DNA of 64,000 nt from an uncultured Pelagibacteraceae bacterium (GCA_902575835.1 CACGSX010000003.1:62001-126000), one strand, 5' to 3'; shown: positions 52,942-62,627, counted from the first letter of the stretch. Notes: a model not told the origin generated them from the sequence alone. Translations and numbers: made by a program.

Positions 52942-54308
52942 TGGAAAAATCAAATGTTACATCATTTCCAAATGGGAAAGTTGCGAAAGAAAAAACAACA
53001 ATATCGGAATCGTTGTCACCAAGGGAAATTGTCTCAGAATTAGATAGATTTGTTGTTGGGCAAAATAAAGCTAAAAGAGCTGTTGCCATTGCTCTTAGAA
53101 ATAGATGGAGAAGACAAGCATTAGAAGATGATATGAAAGACGAAGTTCTTCCAAAAAATATTTTAATGATCGGACCAACTGGTGTTGGTAAAACTGAAAT
53201 CTCAAGAAGGCTCTCAAAATTAGCGGAGGCACCGTTTGTAAAAGTTGAAGCTACAAGATTTACTGAAGTAGGATATGTAGGACGTGATGTAGAGCAAATT
53301 GTTAGGGATCTTTTAGAAATTGCAATAGCTATGGAGAAAGTGAAGAAAAGAAAGGAAGTTCATGCTAAAGCCCAAAAATTAGCTGAAGATAGAGTTTTAG
53401 ACGCCCTAGTTGGCAGTAAAGCGAGTGTAGCAACTCGAGAAAGTTTTAGAAAAAGACTAAGAGATGGTGATTTAGATGATAATGAAATTGAAGTAGCTAT
53501 TAGTGAAACTAATCAAATGCCATCTTTTGAGATACCTGGAATGCCTGGTGCAAATGTTGGAATGATAAATATCTCCGACATGCTCGGAAAATCTATGGGT
53601 CAAAAACCAAAAAAAAAGAAAATGACAGTTAAAGAGTCTCATGAAATTTTAATAAATGAAGAGTCAGACAAACTCATTGAACAAGATAAAATTATAAAAT
53701 CAGCAAAAGATTCAACAGAAAATAACGGAATAGTTTTTTTGGATGAGATTGACAAGATTTCTGCAAGAACAGACAGAGTTGGTGGTGATGTTTCAAGAGA
53801 AGGTGTTCAAAGAGATTTATTGCCATTAATAGAGGGTACAACTGTTAGTACAAAGTATGGACCTGTTAAGACAGATCATATTCTATTTATAGCTTCAGGC
53901 GCTTTTCAATTAGCTAAGCCATCAGATCTTTTACCTGAGCTGCAAGGTAGATTACCAATAAGAGTTGAGCTTGATGCACTAAATAGTGAGGATTTTATAA
54001 GAATATTAAAGGAGCCCGATAACAGCTTAATTAAACAGTACAAAGCTCTTTTAAAAACTGAAAATGTTGAATTAGAATTTACTGAGGATGGAATTAATAC
54101 GATAGCTCATATAGCCAGTGAGGTAAATTCATCTGTAGAGAATATCGGCGCCAGAAGATTACATACGATAATAGAGAGAGTATTAGATGAGATTAGCTTT
54201 ACAGCAACAGATAGGGCTGGAGAAAAAATAACTGTTGATGGGAAATATATAAAAGATAATATTGGAGAACTAGTAAAAGACACAGACTTATCAAAATTTA
54301 TTTTATAG
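52941..54308 (+). CDS. hslU: HslVU protease ATPase subunit HslU
   Basis: A 455-residue AAA+ unfoldase: [21 protein letters not shown] at the start, Walker [16 protein letters not shown], the pore loop [12 protein letters not shown], Walker [12 protein letters not shown] and a sensor-like [15 protein letters not shown]. Full length. Partner of HslV in degrading misfolded proteins. The 3' end overlaps the convergent Smr gene by 11 bases. Confidence 0.98.
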   Translation: MEKSNVTSFPNGKVAKEKTTISESLSPREIVSELDRFVVGQNKAKRAVAIALRNRWRRQALEDDMKDEVLPKNILMIGPTGVGKTEISRRLSKLAEAPFVKVEATRFTEVGYVGRDVEQIVRDLLEIAIAMEKVKKRKEVHAKAQKLAEDRVLDALVGSKASVATRESFRKRLRDGDLDDNEIEVAISETNQMPSFEIPGMPGANVGMINISDMLGKSMGQKPKKKKMTVKESHEILINEESDKLIEQDKIIKSAKDSTENNGIVFLDEIDKISARTDRVGGDVSREGVQRDLLPLIEGTTVSTKYGPVKTDHILFIASGAFQLAKPSDLLPELQGRLPIRVELDALNSEDFIRILKEPDNSLIKQYKALLKTENVELEFTEDGINTIAHIASEVNSSVENIGARRLHTIIERVLDEISFTATDRAGEKITVDGKYIKDNIGELVKDTDLSKFIL

Positions 54309-54711
54309 ACTTTAAAATAATGTCAAAATTTCCTTTTGATGGACTATTTACAGATTCAAAATCAATTAGAACAATTTTTTTCATTAATTCTGGATTATTC
54401 TTAATAAATTCCGGGACAGAATATTTTAATATACTCAAATCTTTAGATTGATAAGGATCTTCCAAATTTTTTGATCTTAATCCTTTACCAGTAATTATAT
54501 TAATTTTTTTTACTCCATTTAAATAGCAATTTTCAATAAATTCAGAAATTTTTATATTAGCTTCATTCAAAGTATAGCCATGAAGATCTATAGATCTCTC
54601 AAAAATATTATTTTTTATTTTTATATTTTTATCTTTATTTTCAAGTCGCTCTGAACTATTTATAAAATTTTCCCAATCTTTTTTATCTTTATCTGAAAGC
54701 TTATCTGTCAA
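54298..54711 (-). CDS. Smr domain protein
   Basis: A 137-residue protein with a C-terminal Smr domain: [20 protein letters not shown] (LDxHG-type motif) and [13 protein letters not shown] (TGxG motif). Smr domains are nicking endonucleases or RNA-binding modules, here probably acting on RNA or recombination intermediates. A charged N-terminal region of ~45 residues precedes it. It overlaps the Tim44-like gene by 4 bases. Confidence 0.9.
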   Translation of the reverse strand: MTDKLSDKDKKDWENFINSSERLENKDKNIKIKNNIFERSIDLHGYTLNEANIKISEFIENCYLNGVKKINIITGKGLRSKNLEDPYQSKDLSILKYSVPEFIKNNPELMKKIVLIDFESVNSPSKGNFDIILKSIK

Positions 54712-55295
54712 GCTTGGGTATCAATTAAAACCCAATTAGGGTTTGAGGATCTACTATCTTTAGAAAATTTCCAAGTATCTAATACTTTTTTAATTTTTTC
54801 TGGGTTTCCAGATATAACTTTGTTGTCTTTATCTCTTACACATGAGATTATTTCACTGACAAATTCTACTGTAACTTCTAGCATATTTTTATTTTGCTCG
54901 TGCTTAGTAACCTCTGCAGAACTAATTCCAATAAAAGTTGTCTCTGATGAAAATTCTTTTGATACTCTGTCTTTAATCGCTTCTTCAAATTGTTTATATA
55001 CGCCTTTATCTAGAAGAGATTTAATATCGTTTAATTTACCTTTTGCGAAGTTGGTAATAATCGTCTCGTATGCTATTTTTGCTCCTTTTACGAATTCTTT
55101 TTTTGCGTCATCATCAAAAGTTTTAGCATTTAGATCATTCGTTGTTTTCACGGGAGGAGCCTCATGAGCAAAACTAGAATCAATATCCTCCTCAAAACCT
55201 GTTTTTTTCCCCAATATTCCTCTTAATCTAAGAAAAATGAAGCCTGCAATCATTGCAAGTAAAATGATATCAATGTATTCAAAACTATAACTCAT
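54708..55295 (-). CDS. Tim44-like domain protein
   Basis: A 195-residue protein with one N-terminal membrane helix (about 7-28, IDIILLAMIAGFIFLRLRGIL) and a soluble Tim44-like C-terminal domain (GAKIAYETIITNFAKGKLNDIKSLL, then VEFVSEIISCVRDKDNKV and WKFSKDSRSSNPNWVL). Alphaproteobacterial relatives (TimA) sit in this same neighbourhood next to fxsA; a role in membrane protein handling is suspected. Divergent from fxsA. Confidence 0.87.
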   Translation of the reverse strand: MSYSFEYIDIILLAMIAGFIFLRLRGILGKKTGFEEDIDSSFAHEAPPVKTTNDLNAKTFDDDAKKEFVKGAKIAYETIITNFAKGKLNDIKSLLDKGVYKQFEEAIKDRVSKEFSSETTFIGISSAEVTKHEQNKNMLEVTVEFVSEIISCVRDKDNKVISGNPEKIKKVLDTWKFSKDSRSSNPNWVLIDTQA

Positions 55296-55353
55296 ACATT
55301 TATAATATTTACTATGTTGATAAATTTCAACCTGTCATTTAAATGATAGACAA

Positions 55354-55779
55354 ATGAACACAGTTTTATTTTTAATTATTGGCATCCCACTGGTAGAAAT
55401 CTACCTGTTTATCAAAATTGGTTCTCAGATAGGTGCATTTAACACTGTTTTACTCATTTTAACAACAGCAGTAGTGGGTGTAGCTTACGCAAGGTATGAG
55501 GGATTTAATACTCTTAAGTCCGGTATTAGACAGATAATCAAAAATGAGGTTCCAATATATGAAATAATGTCTGGTGCAACACTAGCTTTTGCTGCGTTAC
55601 TATTAATTTTCCCAGGTTTTGCAACGGACATTGTAGGTATTCTTTTAGTAATTCCTTTCACAAGAAAATTAATACTTAGTAAAATTTTTAAACAAAAAAT
55701 TTATTCAAAGTCTAATAATAAAAATTATATTGATGGTGATTATGAAGAGATAGGTGATGACGATGACAAAAAAATATGA
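55354..55779 (+). CDS. FxsA family membrane protein
   Basis: A 141-residue protein with about three helices and the FxsA signature IIGIPLVEIYLFIKIGSQIGAFNTVLL, YARYEGFNTL, ALLLIFPGFATDIVGILLVIPFTR. FxsA proteins alleviate phage T7 exclusion in E. coli; the normal function is unknown. It overlaps the downstream secB gene, a conserved alphaproteobacterial pair. Confidence 0.92.
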   Translation: MNTVLFLIIGIPLVEIYLFIKIGSQIGAFNTVLLILTTAVVGVAYARYEGFNTLKSGIRQIIKNEVPIYEIMSGATLAFAALLLIFPGFATDIVGILLVIPFTRKLILSKIFKQKIYSKSNNKNYIDGDYEEIGDDDDKKI

Positions 55780-56185
55780 AATAGTTTTAAAATATATACA
55801 AGATTTATCTGTTGAAATCCCAAATCCAGAAACTTTTATATTCAGTAGAGAATATTTAATAAAATATTCTTTAGGTATAAATATAACATCAAAGACATTA
55901 AAGAATGAAATGATTGAAGTAATTACAAAGTTGACTTATAAAGATCCGTCTGAAAATAAAAAAAAATCCCATTTTGAGATTACGTATTCAACAGTTATAA
56001 AAATTACAGATAAAAATTTAAATAAAGATGAATTAGAAAAAATTCTACTGTGTGAAGTTCAAAATGAAATATATCCGGGATTAAAAAAAATATTTACCAA
56101 CTTAATAAAAGATTGTGGTTTTCCTGAGCTAAAGTTTGACAAGGATGTCGATTTTGAACAGCTATACCAACAAAGATTAAATTAA
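55763..56185 (+). CDS. secB: Protein-export chaperone SecB, divergent
   Basis: A 140-residue SecB-type chaperone: EIVLKYIQDLSVEIPNPETF at the start and a beta-rich core with HFEITYSTVIKIT, ending ELKFDKDVDFEQLYQQR. It is more divergent than typical alphaproteobacterial SecB. It keeps secretory preproteins unfolded and hands them to SecA. ATG at 55763 was preferred over the GTG at 55754; either overlaps fxsA. Its stop shares the palindrome TTAA with the dnaQ stop. Confidence 0.85.
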   Translation: MTKKYEIVLKYIQDLSVEIPNPETFIFSREYLIKYSLGINITSKTLKNEMIEVITKLTYKDPSENKKKSHFEITYSTVIKITDKNLNKDELEKILLCEVQNEIYPGLKKIFTNLIKDCGFPELKFDKDVDFEQLYQQRLN

Positions 56186-56847
56186 TAAAAATTCTTTTTT
56201 AAATTATCTTGTAAAAACTCTTTATGTCTTTTTAATTCTTCATCAGTTACTTTAATAATTTTTTTTGAATAATTTTTTTCTCCAGTAAAATTTGTTTCTG
56301 TTTTCTCTTTATTATTACCAAATTCAAATATGGGTTCTTTTTGACCTATAAGATTAATATAAACTTTGGAGAGTAGTTCACAGTCAATTAGGGCAGTATG
56401 TTTTTCTCTCTTTGAATTATCTATTCTAAATCTTCTGCATAATGCATCTAAACTTGTACTTGAGCCAGGAAATTTATTTCGAGCTAACTCAAGGGTATCA
56501 ATTACATTTTCATTTTGAATGTTTTTTTTATTTACTAAAGATAACTCATTATTTAAATGCCCTATATCAAATTCGGCATTATGTATTATTATTTTCTTAC
56601 CGTCTATAAAATCCAGAAATTCATCTACAACATCTTTAAATTTTTTTTTGTCAGACAAAAAGTTATCGGTGTATCCGTGAACTCTTAAAGCACTTTCTGA
56701 AACTTTTCTTTCAGGATTTAAATAACAGTGAAATATATTTTTTGTGGGCACCAAATCATTTAATTCGATACATCCAATTTCAACTATTCTATGTCCATCT
56801 TTTACAGATAACCCTGTTGTTTCTGTATCAAGAATTATTTCTTTCAT
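56182..56847 (-). CDS. dnaQ: DNA polymerase III epsilon subunit (3'-5' exonuclease)
   Basis: A 221-residue DEDDh exonuclease: ILDTETTGLSVKDGHRIVEIG (Exo I), HNAEFDIGHLNNEL (Exo II) and HTALIDCELLSKVYINL (Exo III His/Asp). It proofreads replication. Length is typical for alphaproteobacterial DnaQ. Overlaps coaE by 20 bases, so probably coupled to it. Confidence 0.96.
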   Translation of the reverse strand: MKEIILDTETTGLSVKDGHRIVEIGCIELNDLVPTKNIFHCYLNPERKVSESALRVHGYTDNFLSDKKKFKDVVDEFLDFIDGKKIIIHNAEFDIGHLNNELSLVNKKNIQNENVIDTLELARNKFPGSSTSLDALCRRFRIDNSKREKHTALIDCELLSKVYINLIGQKEPIFEFGNNKEKTETNFTGEKNYSKKIIKVTDEELKRHKEFLQDNLKKNFY

Positions 56848-57415
56848 TTAAAATTTTTCTTTTTAGTAATTTAACTTTTTTTTTCATTATATAAGGAGAA
56901 TAATTATTATCGACTATATAATCGGCAATTCCAATTTTTTTAGACAATATTAACTGATTTTGTTTTAAGGTTTTTAATAAATTTTTATCATATTTTTTTC
57001 TGCTGCTCAGTCTACTTAAAATATTTTTCTTACTTGATTTTATAAAAATTAAAATATCATTTTTTTTATGTAATTTATTTTCAACAAGTAACGGTATATC
57101 GAGTATAATAATTTTGCTTTTATTATTTTCTTTTAAAAAAGCTTTCATTCTTTTTCTTACTAATGGGTGAACAACCGATGATATTTTTTTTAAATTATTA
57201 TTGTTTGTTTTTATCGCTGTTGTAAGCTCAATTTTTTTTATTGGAAATGATTTGATAAATTTAGGAAGTTTCCTTTTAAGATTGTAAAAGCAAATTTTAC
57301 TGTTTTTATATAAATATTTAACTTCTTCATCTGCATTAAATATGGGACAATTAAATAATTTTGCTATAAATGATTTGCCAGATGCTATGTCTCCGATTAA
57401 TCCAATTCTAATCAT
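56828..57415 (-). CDS. coaE: Dephospho-CoA kinase
   Basis: A 195-residue P-loop kinase that phosphorylates dephospho-CoA in the last step of CoA synthesis. Motifs: GLIGDIASGKSFIAKLF (P-loop), NADEEVKYLY and SSVVHPLVRKRM; the C-terminus IADYIVDNNYS matches the family ending. Divergent but convincing. Located between an SDR and dnaQ. Confidence 0.92.
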   Translation of the reverse strand: MIRIGLIGDIASGKSFIAKLFNCPIFNADEEVKYLYKNSKICFYNLKRKLPKFIKSFPIKKIELTTAIKTNNNNLKKISSVVHPLVRKRMKAFLKENNKSKIIILDIPLLVENKLHKKNDILIFIKSSKKNILSRLSSRKKYDKNLLKTLKQNQLILSKKIGIADYIVDNNYSPYIMKKKVKLLKRKILNERNNS

Positions 57416-57421
57416 TATAAA

Positions 57422-58162
57422 CTAAATACATCTTCCTCCATCCACCTGCAAGACGGCACCTGTTATCATGCTTGCTTCGTCTGAGCATAGAAAGCACGCT
57501 GCATTACCCATGTCTTGTGGTGTAGAAAATCTTCCTATTGGTATAGTTGATAAAAAAGCTTGTTTTTTTTTTGTTGTGTTTCCACCCATAAATGATTTTA
57601 GCAAAGGAGTTTTGCCAGCCACAGGGGCAATTGCATTAACTCTTACTTTATAAGGCGCAAGCTCAATTGCCATTGCTTTTGTTGCTGTTATCATCCAGCC
57701 CTTACTTGCATTATACCAATTTAACTTTGGTCTTGGAGATAAGCCTGCGGTTGATGCAACGTTTAAAATTACACCATTTTTAAGTTTTTTCATCTTTGGA
57801 ACAAAAAATTTTCCACAATAATAAACTGACTTTGCATTTACATTAAAAACTTTATCAAACTCTTTTTCAGTCACTGTTTCCATAAATTTAGGTTTATGAG
57901 TTACTCCTGCATTATTTACTATTATATCTATTTTATTATATTTTTTATAAACATAATTAAATAATGATTTAAAATTTGATGCTTTAGAAACATCAGCAAC
58001 AAAATAATCTTGAAATAAATTTTTTGAAACCTTTTTTAATAATTTTGAATTTTGGTCTACCATTATTAAATTAGCGCCTTCGTCGGTAAACTTTTTTGCT
58101 ATACCTTTCCCAAATCCAGATGCTGATCCTGTTATTATTGCAACTTTATTTTTTAATCTCAT
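57422..58162 (-). CDS. SDR-family oxidoreductase (FabG-like)
   Basis: A 246-residue classical SDR with an intact site: cofactor loop ITGSASGFGKGIA, NNAG in VNNAGVTHKP, Ser in NVASTAGLSPRP, YNASKG with catalytic Tyr and Lys, and a C-terminal MITGAVLQVDGGRC. Probably a dehydrogenase of a small hydroxyl compound or a 3-oxoacyl reductase; substrate unknown. It sits between aroE and coaE, which are directly adjacent in many alphaproteobacteria, so it looks like an insertion into a conserved block. Confidence 0.9.
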   Translation of the reverse strand: MRLKNKVAIITGSASGFGKGIAKKFTDEGANLIMVDQNSKLLKKVSKNLFQDYFVADVSKASNFKSLFNYVYKKYNKIDIIVNNAGVTHKPKFMETVTEKEFDKVFNVNAKSVYYCGKFFVPKMKKLKNGVILNVASTAGLSPRPKLNWYNASKGWMITATKAMAIELAPYKVRVNAIAPVAGKTPLLKSFMGGNTTKKKQAFLSTIPIGRFSTPQDMGNAACFLCSDEASMITGAVLQVDGGRCI

Positions 58163-58165
58163 AAT

Positions 58166-58960
58166 TCAATTCTTTAATAAATTTATAGTTTCTTCGTCAA
58201 TTTTTGGTTCAATATTATGCCATAGATTAAAAGCTTTTTGGGCCTGATAAAGAAACATATTTAATCCATTTTCAAAATTATTACCTTTATGATTTCCTAT
58301 ATTAAAAAATTTTGTCTTATGTGGATCATAAATTACATCATAGAAAAATTTATTTTTCCCAAATTGACTAAAATCATGCACAAAATCATCTTCTTTTTTT
58401 AGGCCTATACTGGTTGCATTAATTATCATATCAAAATCTACTAAATCTCCCCAATCCAATACCGTTAAGTCATTAAAAAAATCTTTTAACTCATCAGCCT
58501 TGCCTTTCGTTCTGTTGCTAACAAATATTTTTGAAGCATTCATTCTTTTTAAAGCATATATTATTGATGGAACTACACCACCAGCGCCCAAAATAATTAT
58601 AGTTTTATTAGTTACATCATAATTAGATTTTTTTATGCTAAGTTCAAAGCCATCAATATCTGTGTTGTGACCTATTAAGTTTCTATTTTCTACACAAATG
58701 GTGTTTACAGATTTTGTTCTTAAAGCATGGCCACTTAAAACATTAATGTAGGGGATTATTTCCTTCTTAAGAGGAACGGTAACATTTAGACCATCTAATA
58801 GACCTTGTTTTAAGTTCTCACATAATTCTGCTAGATCACTTTGATGTGTTTCCAATTTTCCATAAATAGCATCTAAATTATATTTTTTTATCCAGAAATT
58901 ATGCAACTTTGGAGATAATGAGTGATTTATTGGATTTCCAATGACTAAAAATTTTTTCAT
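58166..58960 (-). CDS. aroE: Shikimate dehydrogenase
   Basis: A 264-residue NADP-dependent AroE: VIGNPINHSLSPKLHNFW, the shikimate-binding NVTVPLKKEII, NTDIDGF and the nucleotide loop IILGAGGVVPSIIY. Reduces 3-dehydroshikimate. Overlaps the end of maf by 4 bases. Confidence 0.96.
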   Translation of the reverse strand: MKKFLVIGNPINHSLSPKLHNFWIKKYNLDAIYGKLETHQSDLAELCENLKQGLLDGLNVTVPLKKEIIPYINVLSGHALRTKSVNTICVENRNLIGHNTDIDGFELSIKKSNYDVTNKTIIILGAGGVVPSIIYALKRMNASKIFVSNRTKGKADELKDFFNDLTVLDWGDLVDFDMIINATSIGLKKEDDFVHDFSQFGKNKFFYDVIYDPHKTKFFNIGNHKGNNFENGLNMFLYQAQKAFNLWHNIEPKIDEETINLLKN

Positions 58961-59541
58961 TTATAATTATCCAGATACTTTTTAATATCAATTATAGGTA
59001 ATCCCATAACGGTATTTTCATCTCCATCAATCGATGTAAATAAATTTCTGCCCTCACCTTCTATTTGATAAACATTATACGCATACAAAGCTTCGTCTGT
59101 TATTTTTTCTAAATATTCTCTTAATTGTTTATCTGAAAAATTTTTCATTGTAAGGTTTGCTTTATCTGTATAATTCCAAATCATTGATCCATTTTTGGAT
59201 ATACAAGCTGAACTTATTAATGAATGTTGTTTTCCATTTAATTTTTTTAAAATATTAAAGGCGTCTATTCTATTTTCAGGTTTTGAAATTAATTCTCCAT
59301 TTAAATCTATTACGCTGTCTGCACCAAGAACTAAAACGTTATAATTTTTTTGGCTCACCTTGTTTGCTTTTAATTCAGCTAAATTTTTTGAAATTATTTC
59401 TGGAGATGCGCCTTCATTTAATAAACTTTCTTTTACAGGATCCTCATCAATATTTGATGGGAACACCACACATTGAATTCCATTTTTTTTCAAAATTTCC
59501 TCTCTAACCTTGCTTTTTGAAGCTAAAATAATTTCAACCAT
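58957..59541 (-). CDS. Maf-like nucleotide pyrophosphatase (YhdE/YceF type)
   Basis: A 194-residue Maf/ham1-fold protein: IILASKSKVREEILKKNGI, then LVLGADSVIDLNGELISKP and a late INTERNAL ENTVMGLPI. It hydrolyses nucleoside triphosphates such as dTTP/UTP or modified forms and is linked to division arrest in some bacteria. The ATG at 59541 (MVEIILAS) is preferred; 59559 would add six residues. Overlaps PPSR by 8 bases. Confidence 0.9.
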   Translation of the reverse strand: MVEIILASKSKVREEILKKNGIQCVVFPSNIDEDPVKESLLNEGASPEIISKNLAELKANKVSQKNYNVLVLGADSVIDLNGELISKPENRIDAFNILKKLNGKQHSLISSACISKNGSMIWNYTDKANLTMKNFSDKQLREYLEKITDEALYAYNVYQIEGEGRNLFTSIDGDENTVMGLPIIDIKKYLDNYK

Positions 59542-60355
59542 TTTTATTTTGTATTTCAAATATTTTGATTATTGAAGCCGCGGTTTCTTCGACTGATTTC
59601 CTAGTTACATCTATTGTTGGCCATTTGTTAATTTTAAATAATTTTTTAGATTGCTCTACTTCAATTCTAATCTTTTCTAGATTTGTGTAATCTGATGCTT
59701 CGTTTTCTTTTAGCGAGCTTAGTCTATTTCTTCTTATGTCGTAGAGTCTTTCGGCTTCCGTGGTTAGACCAATAACACATAAAGCTTTTGATTTCATAAT
59801 ATCATTTGGAATACTCATATCGTTTACAAGCGGAATATTCGAAGTTTTTAATCCTTTGTTTGCAAGGTATATAGAAGTTGGAGTCTTGCTTGTTCTACTA
59901 ACGCCAACTAAAATAATATCGGACTCTAAAATGTCTTCAGTATTGTTACCATCGTCATGATTCATCGTAAATTGTATCGCTTCGATCCTTTTATAATAAT
60001 CCTCGTCTAAAACATGTTGGCCGCTTGGTTGGTGCGTTGCCTTTTCATTCAAAATTTTTGAGAAGTTAAGTATTAAATCACCTAGAACGCCAAAACATGG
60101 AATATTTTTTTTATTAGCTTCTTCCGCTAGAAATTTTGCTAATTTACTATTAACAACAGTATATAAAATTATTGGGCTTTCTTGTTTTTTAGCATCACTC
60201 AGTATTGTAGAAATTTGATTTTCGGTCCTTGTAAAAGAAAATTGGTTTAGATCATAAGCAAAATTGTTAAATTGTGCTTTAAGAGCCATAAATATTCTAT
60301 CAAGTGTCTCGCCCGTGGAGTCTGATATCAAATAAACCTGATGTGTATTCTTCAT
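59534..60355 (-). CDS. Kinase/pyrophosphorylase (PPSR, DUF299)
   Basis: A 273-residue member of the PEP synthase/PPDK regulatory family: VYLISDSTGETLDRIFMALKAQF, the P-loop-like GVSRTSKTPTSIYLANKG and a C-terminal WPTIDVTRKSVEETAASI. Such proteins phosphorylate and reactivate pyruvate phosphate dikinase or PEP synthase. In alphaproteobacteria this gene flanks the replication origin, opposite hemE, as here. Confidence 0.92.
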   Translation of the reverse strand: MKNTHQVYLISDSTGETLDRIFMALKAQFNNFAYDLNQFSFTRTENQISTILSDAKKQESPIILYTVVNSKLAKFLAEEANKKNIPCFGVLGDLILNFSKILNEKATHQPSGQHVLDEDYYKRIEAIQFTMNHDDGNNTEDILESDIILVGVSRTSKTPTSIYLANKGLKTSNIPLVNDMSIPNDIMKSKALCVIGLTTEAERLYDIRRNRLSSLKENEASDYTNLEKIRIEVEQSKKLFKINKWPTIDVTRKSVEETAASIIKIFEIQNKNG

Positions 60356-60636
60356 GTATAATTTGTTTATAAATTAATTATAGAATAAGAAAAACTTTTG
60401 ATTTAGCAACCACATCTAACTTTTGGCTACTTCTTATTGTTTAATTAACATATTTATAAATGTGAATAAGTTATTAACAATTTTTACTTATGTAAAAGTG
60501 ATTAAATAATCCCTGTTTTAAAGGATTTTTTTTTTATAATAATGAATAATAAGTGAATAAAGTGTTGAAATTGAGTAATTTACGTTATCTACAATTCATA
60601 CTAATAATAAATCTAAATATAATTATCTTATTATAG
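60356..60636. other. Putative chromosomal replication origin (oriC)
   Basis: A 281-base non-coding gap between PPSR (minus) and hemE (plus), with divergent transcription away from it; this is the oriC position in Caulobacter and Rickettsia-type gene order. DnaA-box-like 9-mers are visible: TTATTCACA on the minus strand at 60461-60469 (fits TTATNCACA), TTATTAACA at 60471-60479, TTATCTACA at 60585-60593, and TTATTCACT on the minus strand at 60552-60560 (one mismatch each). A T-run at 60526-60535 followed by AT-only sequence could be the unwinding region. No coding frame is seen. It also must hold the promoters of hemE and PPSR. Confidence 0.68.
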
Positions 60637-61638
60637 ATGACACCAATAAAAGAATGTCTAATAAATAAAAAAACAGATCTCATCCCTATTTGGTTGATGA
60701 GACAAGCGGGTAGATATTTACCTGAGTTTAGAGAAATAAGAAAAAATAACCCAAATTTTGTAAATCTTTGTCTGAACTCAAAATTATCAAAAGAAATAAC
60801 TCTTCAACCAATAAGAAGGTTTGGTTTTGATGCGGCTATAATCTTTTCTGATATTTTAATGATACCTTACGGCCTTGGTCAAAAGGTTGAGTTTAAAAAA
60901 AACTTCGGTCCTAATCTTGCAGATTTAGAAATAAATAAATTAATAGAGATCGATGAAGAAAAATTTACAAAAAATTTATCTCCAATATATGAACTCTTAT
61001 CTCATTTAAAAAAAAGTGAAGATTTAGAAAATAAAGACATAATTGGTTTTGTGGGAGCACCTTGGACATTGCTTGTATATATGATAAATAAAGTTTCCCC
61101 TAAGAATGGCTTAATAAGTAATTTTTTTTCAGATATGAATTTAATTAATGATTTACTAAAAATTTTAGATAAATCTATAAAGACTCATATTAAAAACCAA
61201 GTAAATGCTGGAGCCACCATAATTCAAATTTTTGATAGCTGGTCCGGTTTAATCAAATCTGATTTTGATAAATATTTATACAATCCAACTTTATCTTTAG
61301 TTAATTATACTAAGAACCTAGGGGTACCTGTTATTTGTTTTCCAAGAGGTATAACTGATTACAGTGAATTTTGTAAAATCGTTAAGCCAAGCATGATTAA
61401 TATAGACTATGATGTAGACCCAAAAAATTTACTTAAAAATGTCGATATACCTATACAAGGTGGATTGCACCCTGAAGTACTATTAACAAACAAAGAGCAC
61501 TTAAAAAAAGAAGTAAATAAATATTTAGAAATTTTTAAACATCACCCTTATGTATTTAACCTTGGGCATGGTATTCTTCCAGAAACAAAAATTGATATGG
61601 TTGAAGAATTAGTAAAAATTGTCAGGGATTATAAATGA
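60637..61638 (+). CDS. hemE: Uroporphyrinogen decarboxylase
   Basis: A 333-residue HemE converting uroporphyrinogen III to coproporphyrinogen III. Motifs: IPIWLMRQAGRYLPEFRE, AAIIFSDILMIPYGLGQKVEF, GFVGAPWTLLVYM and FNLGHGILPET. Full length. First gene of the rightward hemE-hemH-hemJ run, next to the putative origin. It overlaps hemH by 4 bases. Confidence 0.97.
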   Translation: MTPIKECLINKKTDLIPIWLMRQAGRYLPEFREIRKNNPNFVNLCLNSKLSKEITLQPIRRFGFDAAIIFSDILMIPYGLGQKVEFKKNFGPNLADLEINKLIEIDEEKFTKNLSPIYELLSHLKKSEDLENKDIIGFVGAPWTLLVYMINKVSPKNGLISNFFSDMNLINDLLKILDKSIKTHIKNQVNAGATIIQIFDSWSGLIKSDFDKYLYNPTLSLVNYTKNLGVPVICFPRGITDYSEFCKIVKPSMINIDYDVDPKNLLKNVDIPIQGGLHPEVLLTNKEHLKKEVNKYLEIFKHHPYVFNLGHGILPETKIDMVEELVKIVRDYK

Positions 61639-62627
61639 ATATAGATCACCCCAAAGTTAATTATGGAAAAACAGGTGTTCTAATTGTTAATTTAGGAACC
61701 CCCGATTCAACAAACTGGTTAGATATTAGACGGTATTTAAAAGAGTTTTTATCTGATAGAAGAGTAATAGAAGTTAACCCAATCTTATGGCAATTAATAT
61801 TAAATATTATAATTTTAAATTTAAGACCATCTAAAACAGCAAAAGCCTATAAAGAGATTTGGATGAAGGATATAAACATGTCTCCATTAATGTATTATAC
61901 ACAGAAGCAAGCTGAGAAAGTCTCAAGTTCAATATCGAGAGAGGACATATTAGTCGATTTTGCAATGAGATATGGAAATCCGAGCATTAAAAGTAAAATA
62001 AAAAAATTACATGATAATGGTTGTGAAAATCTTGTAATTTTGCCTTTATATCCGCAGTATGCTGCCGCAACCACGGCAACAGTGTGTGATGAAGTTTACA
62101 GAACATTAATGTCTATGAGATGGCAGCCTTCACTTAAAATTATTCCCCATTATGAGTCTGATCCTTTGTACATTGATGCTTTAGTGAATTCCATTAATTC
62201 TAAGATAGAAAACATAAATTGGAAACCAGATTTAATATTAGCTTCTTACCATGGAATACCAAAAAAATATTTTGATAAAGGAGACCCATACCATTGTTAT
62301 TGTCACAAGACCACGAGACTTATTTCTGAAAAGTTTAAAGAAATTGAAATTAAAACTACTTTTCAATCAAGGTTTGGACCTGAGGAATGGTTACAACCTT
62401 ATACTGATAAAACTTTAGAACGTCTGCCAAAAGAAGGAGTAAATAACGTTCTAGCAATTTGTCCAGGATTCTCTTCGGATTGTGTTGAAACATTAGAAGA
62501 AATATTAATTCAAGGAAAAGAAAGCTTTATGGAAGCTGGTGGTGAAAATTTTGATATGGTTTCGTGTCTTAATGATAATGATGATCACATAAAATTACTT
62601 AATAATTTAATTAAAAGAAATATTTAA
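61635..62627 (+). CDS. hemH: Ferrochelatase
   Basis: A 330-residue ferrochelatase inserting iron into protoporphyrin IX. Motifs: VLIVNLGTPDSTNWLDIRRYLKEFLSD, MRYGNPSI, LPLYPQYAAATTATV, SYHGIPKKYFDKGDPYHCYC and FSSDCVETLEEI. Full length. Cytoplasmic or membrane-peripheral. Follows hemE in an overlapping operon. Confidence 0.97.
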   Translation: MNIDHPKVNYGKTGVLIVNLGTPDSTNWLDIRRYLKEFLSDRRVIEVNPILWQLILNIIILNLRPSKTAKAYKEIWMKDINMSPLMYYTQKQAEKVSSSISREDILVDFAMRYGNPSIKSKIKKLHDNGCENLVILPLYPQYAAATTATVCDEVYRTLMSMRWQPSLKIIPHYESDPLYIDALVNSINSKIENINWKPDLILASYHGIPKKYFDKGDPYHCYCHKTTRLISEKFKEIEIKTTFQSRFGPEEWLQPYTDKTLERLPKEGVNNVLAICPGFSSDCVETLEEILIQGKESFMEAGGENFDMVSCLNDNDDHIKLLNNLIKRNI

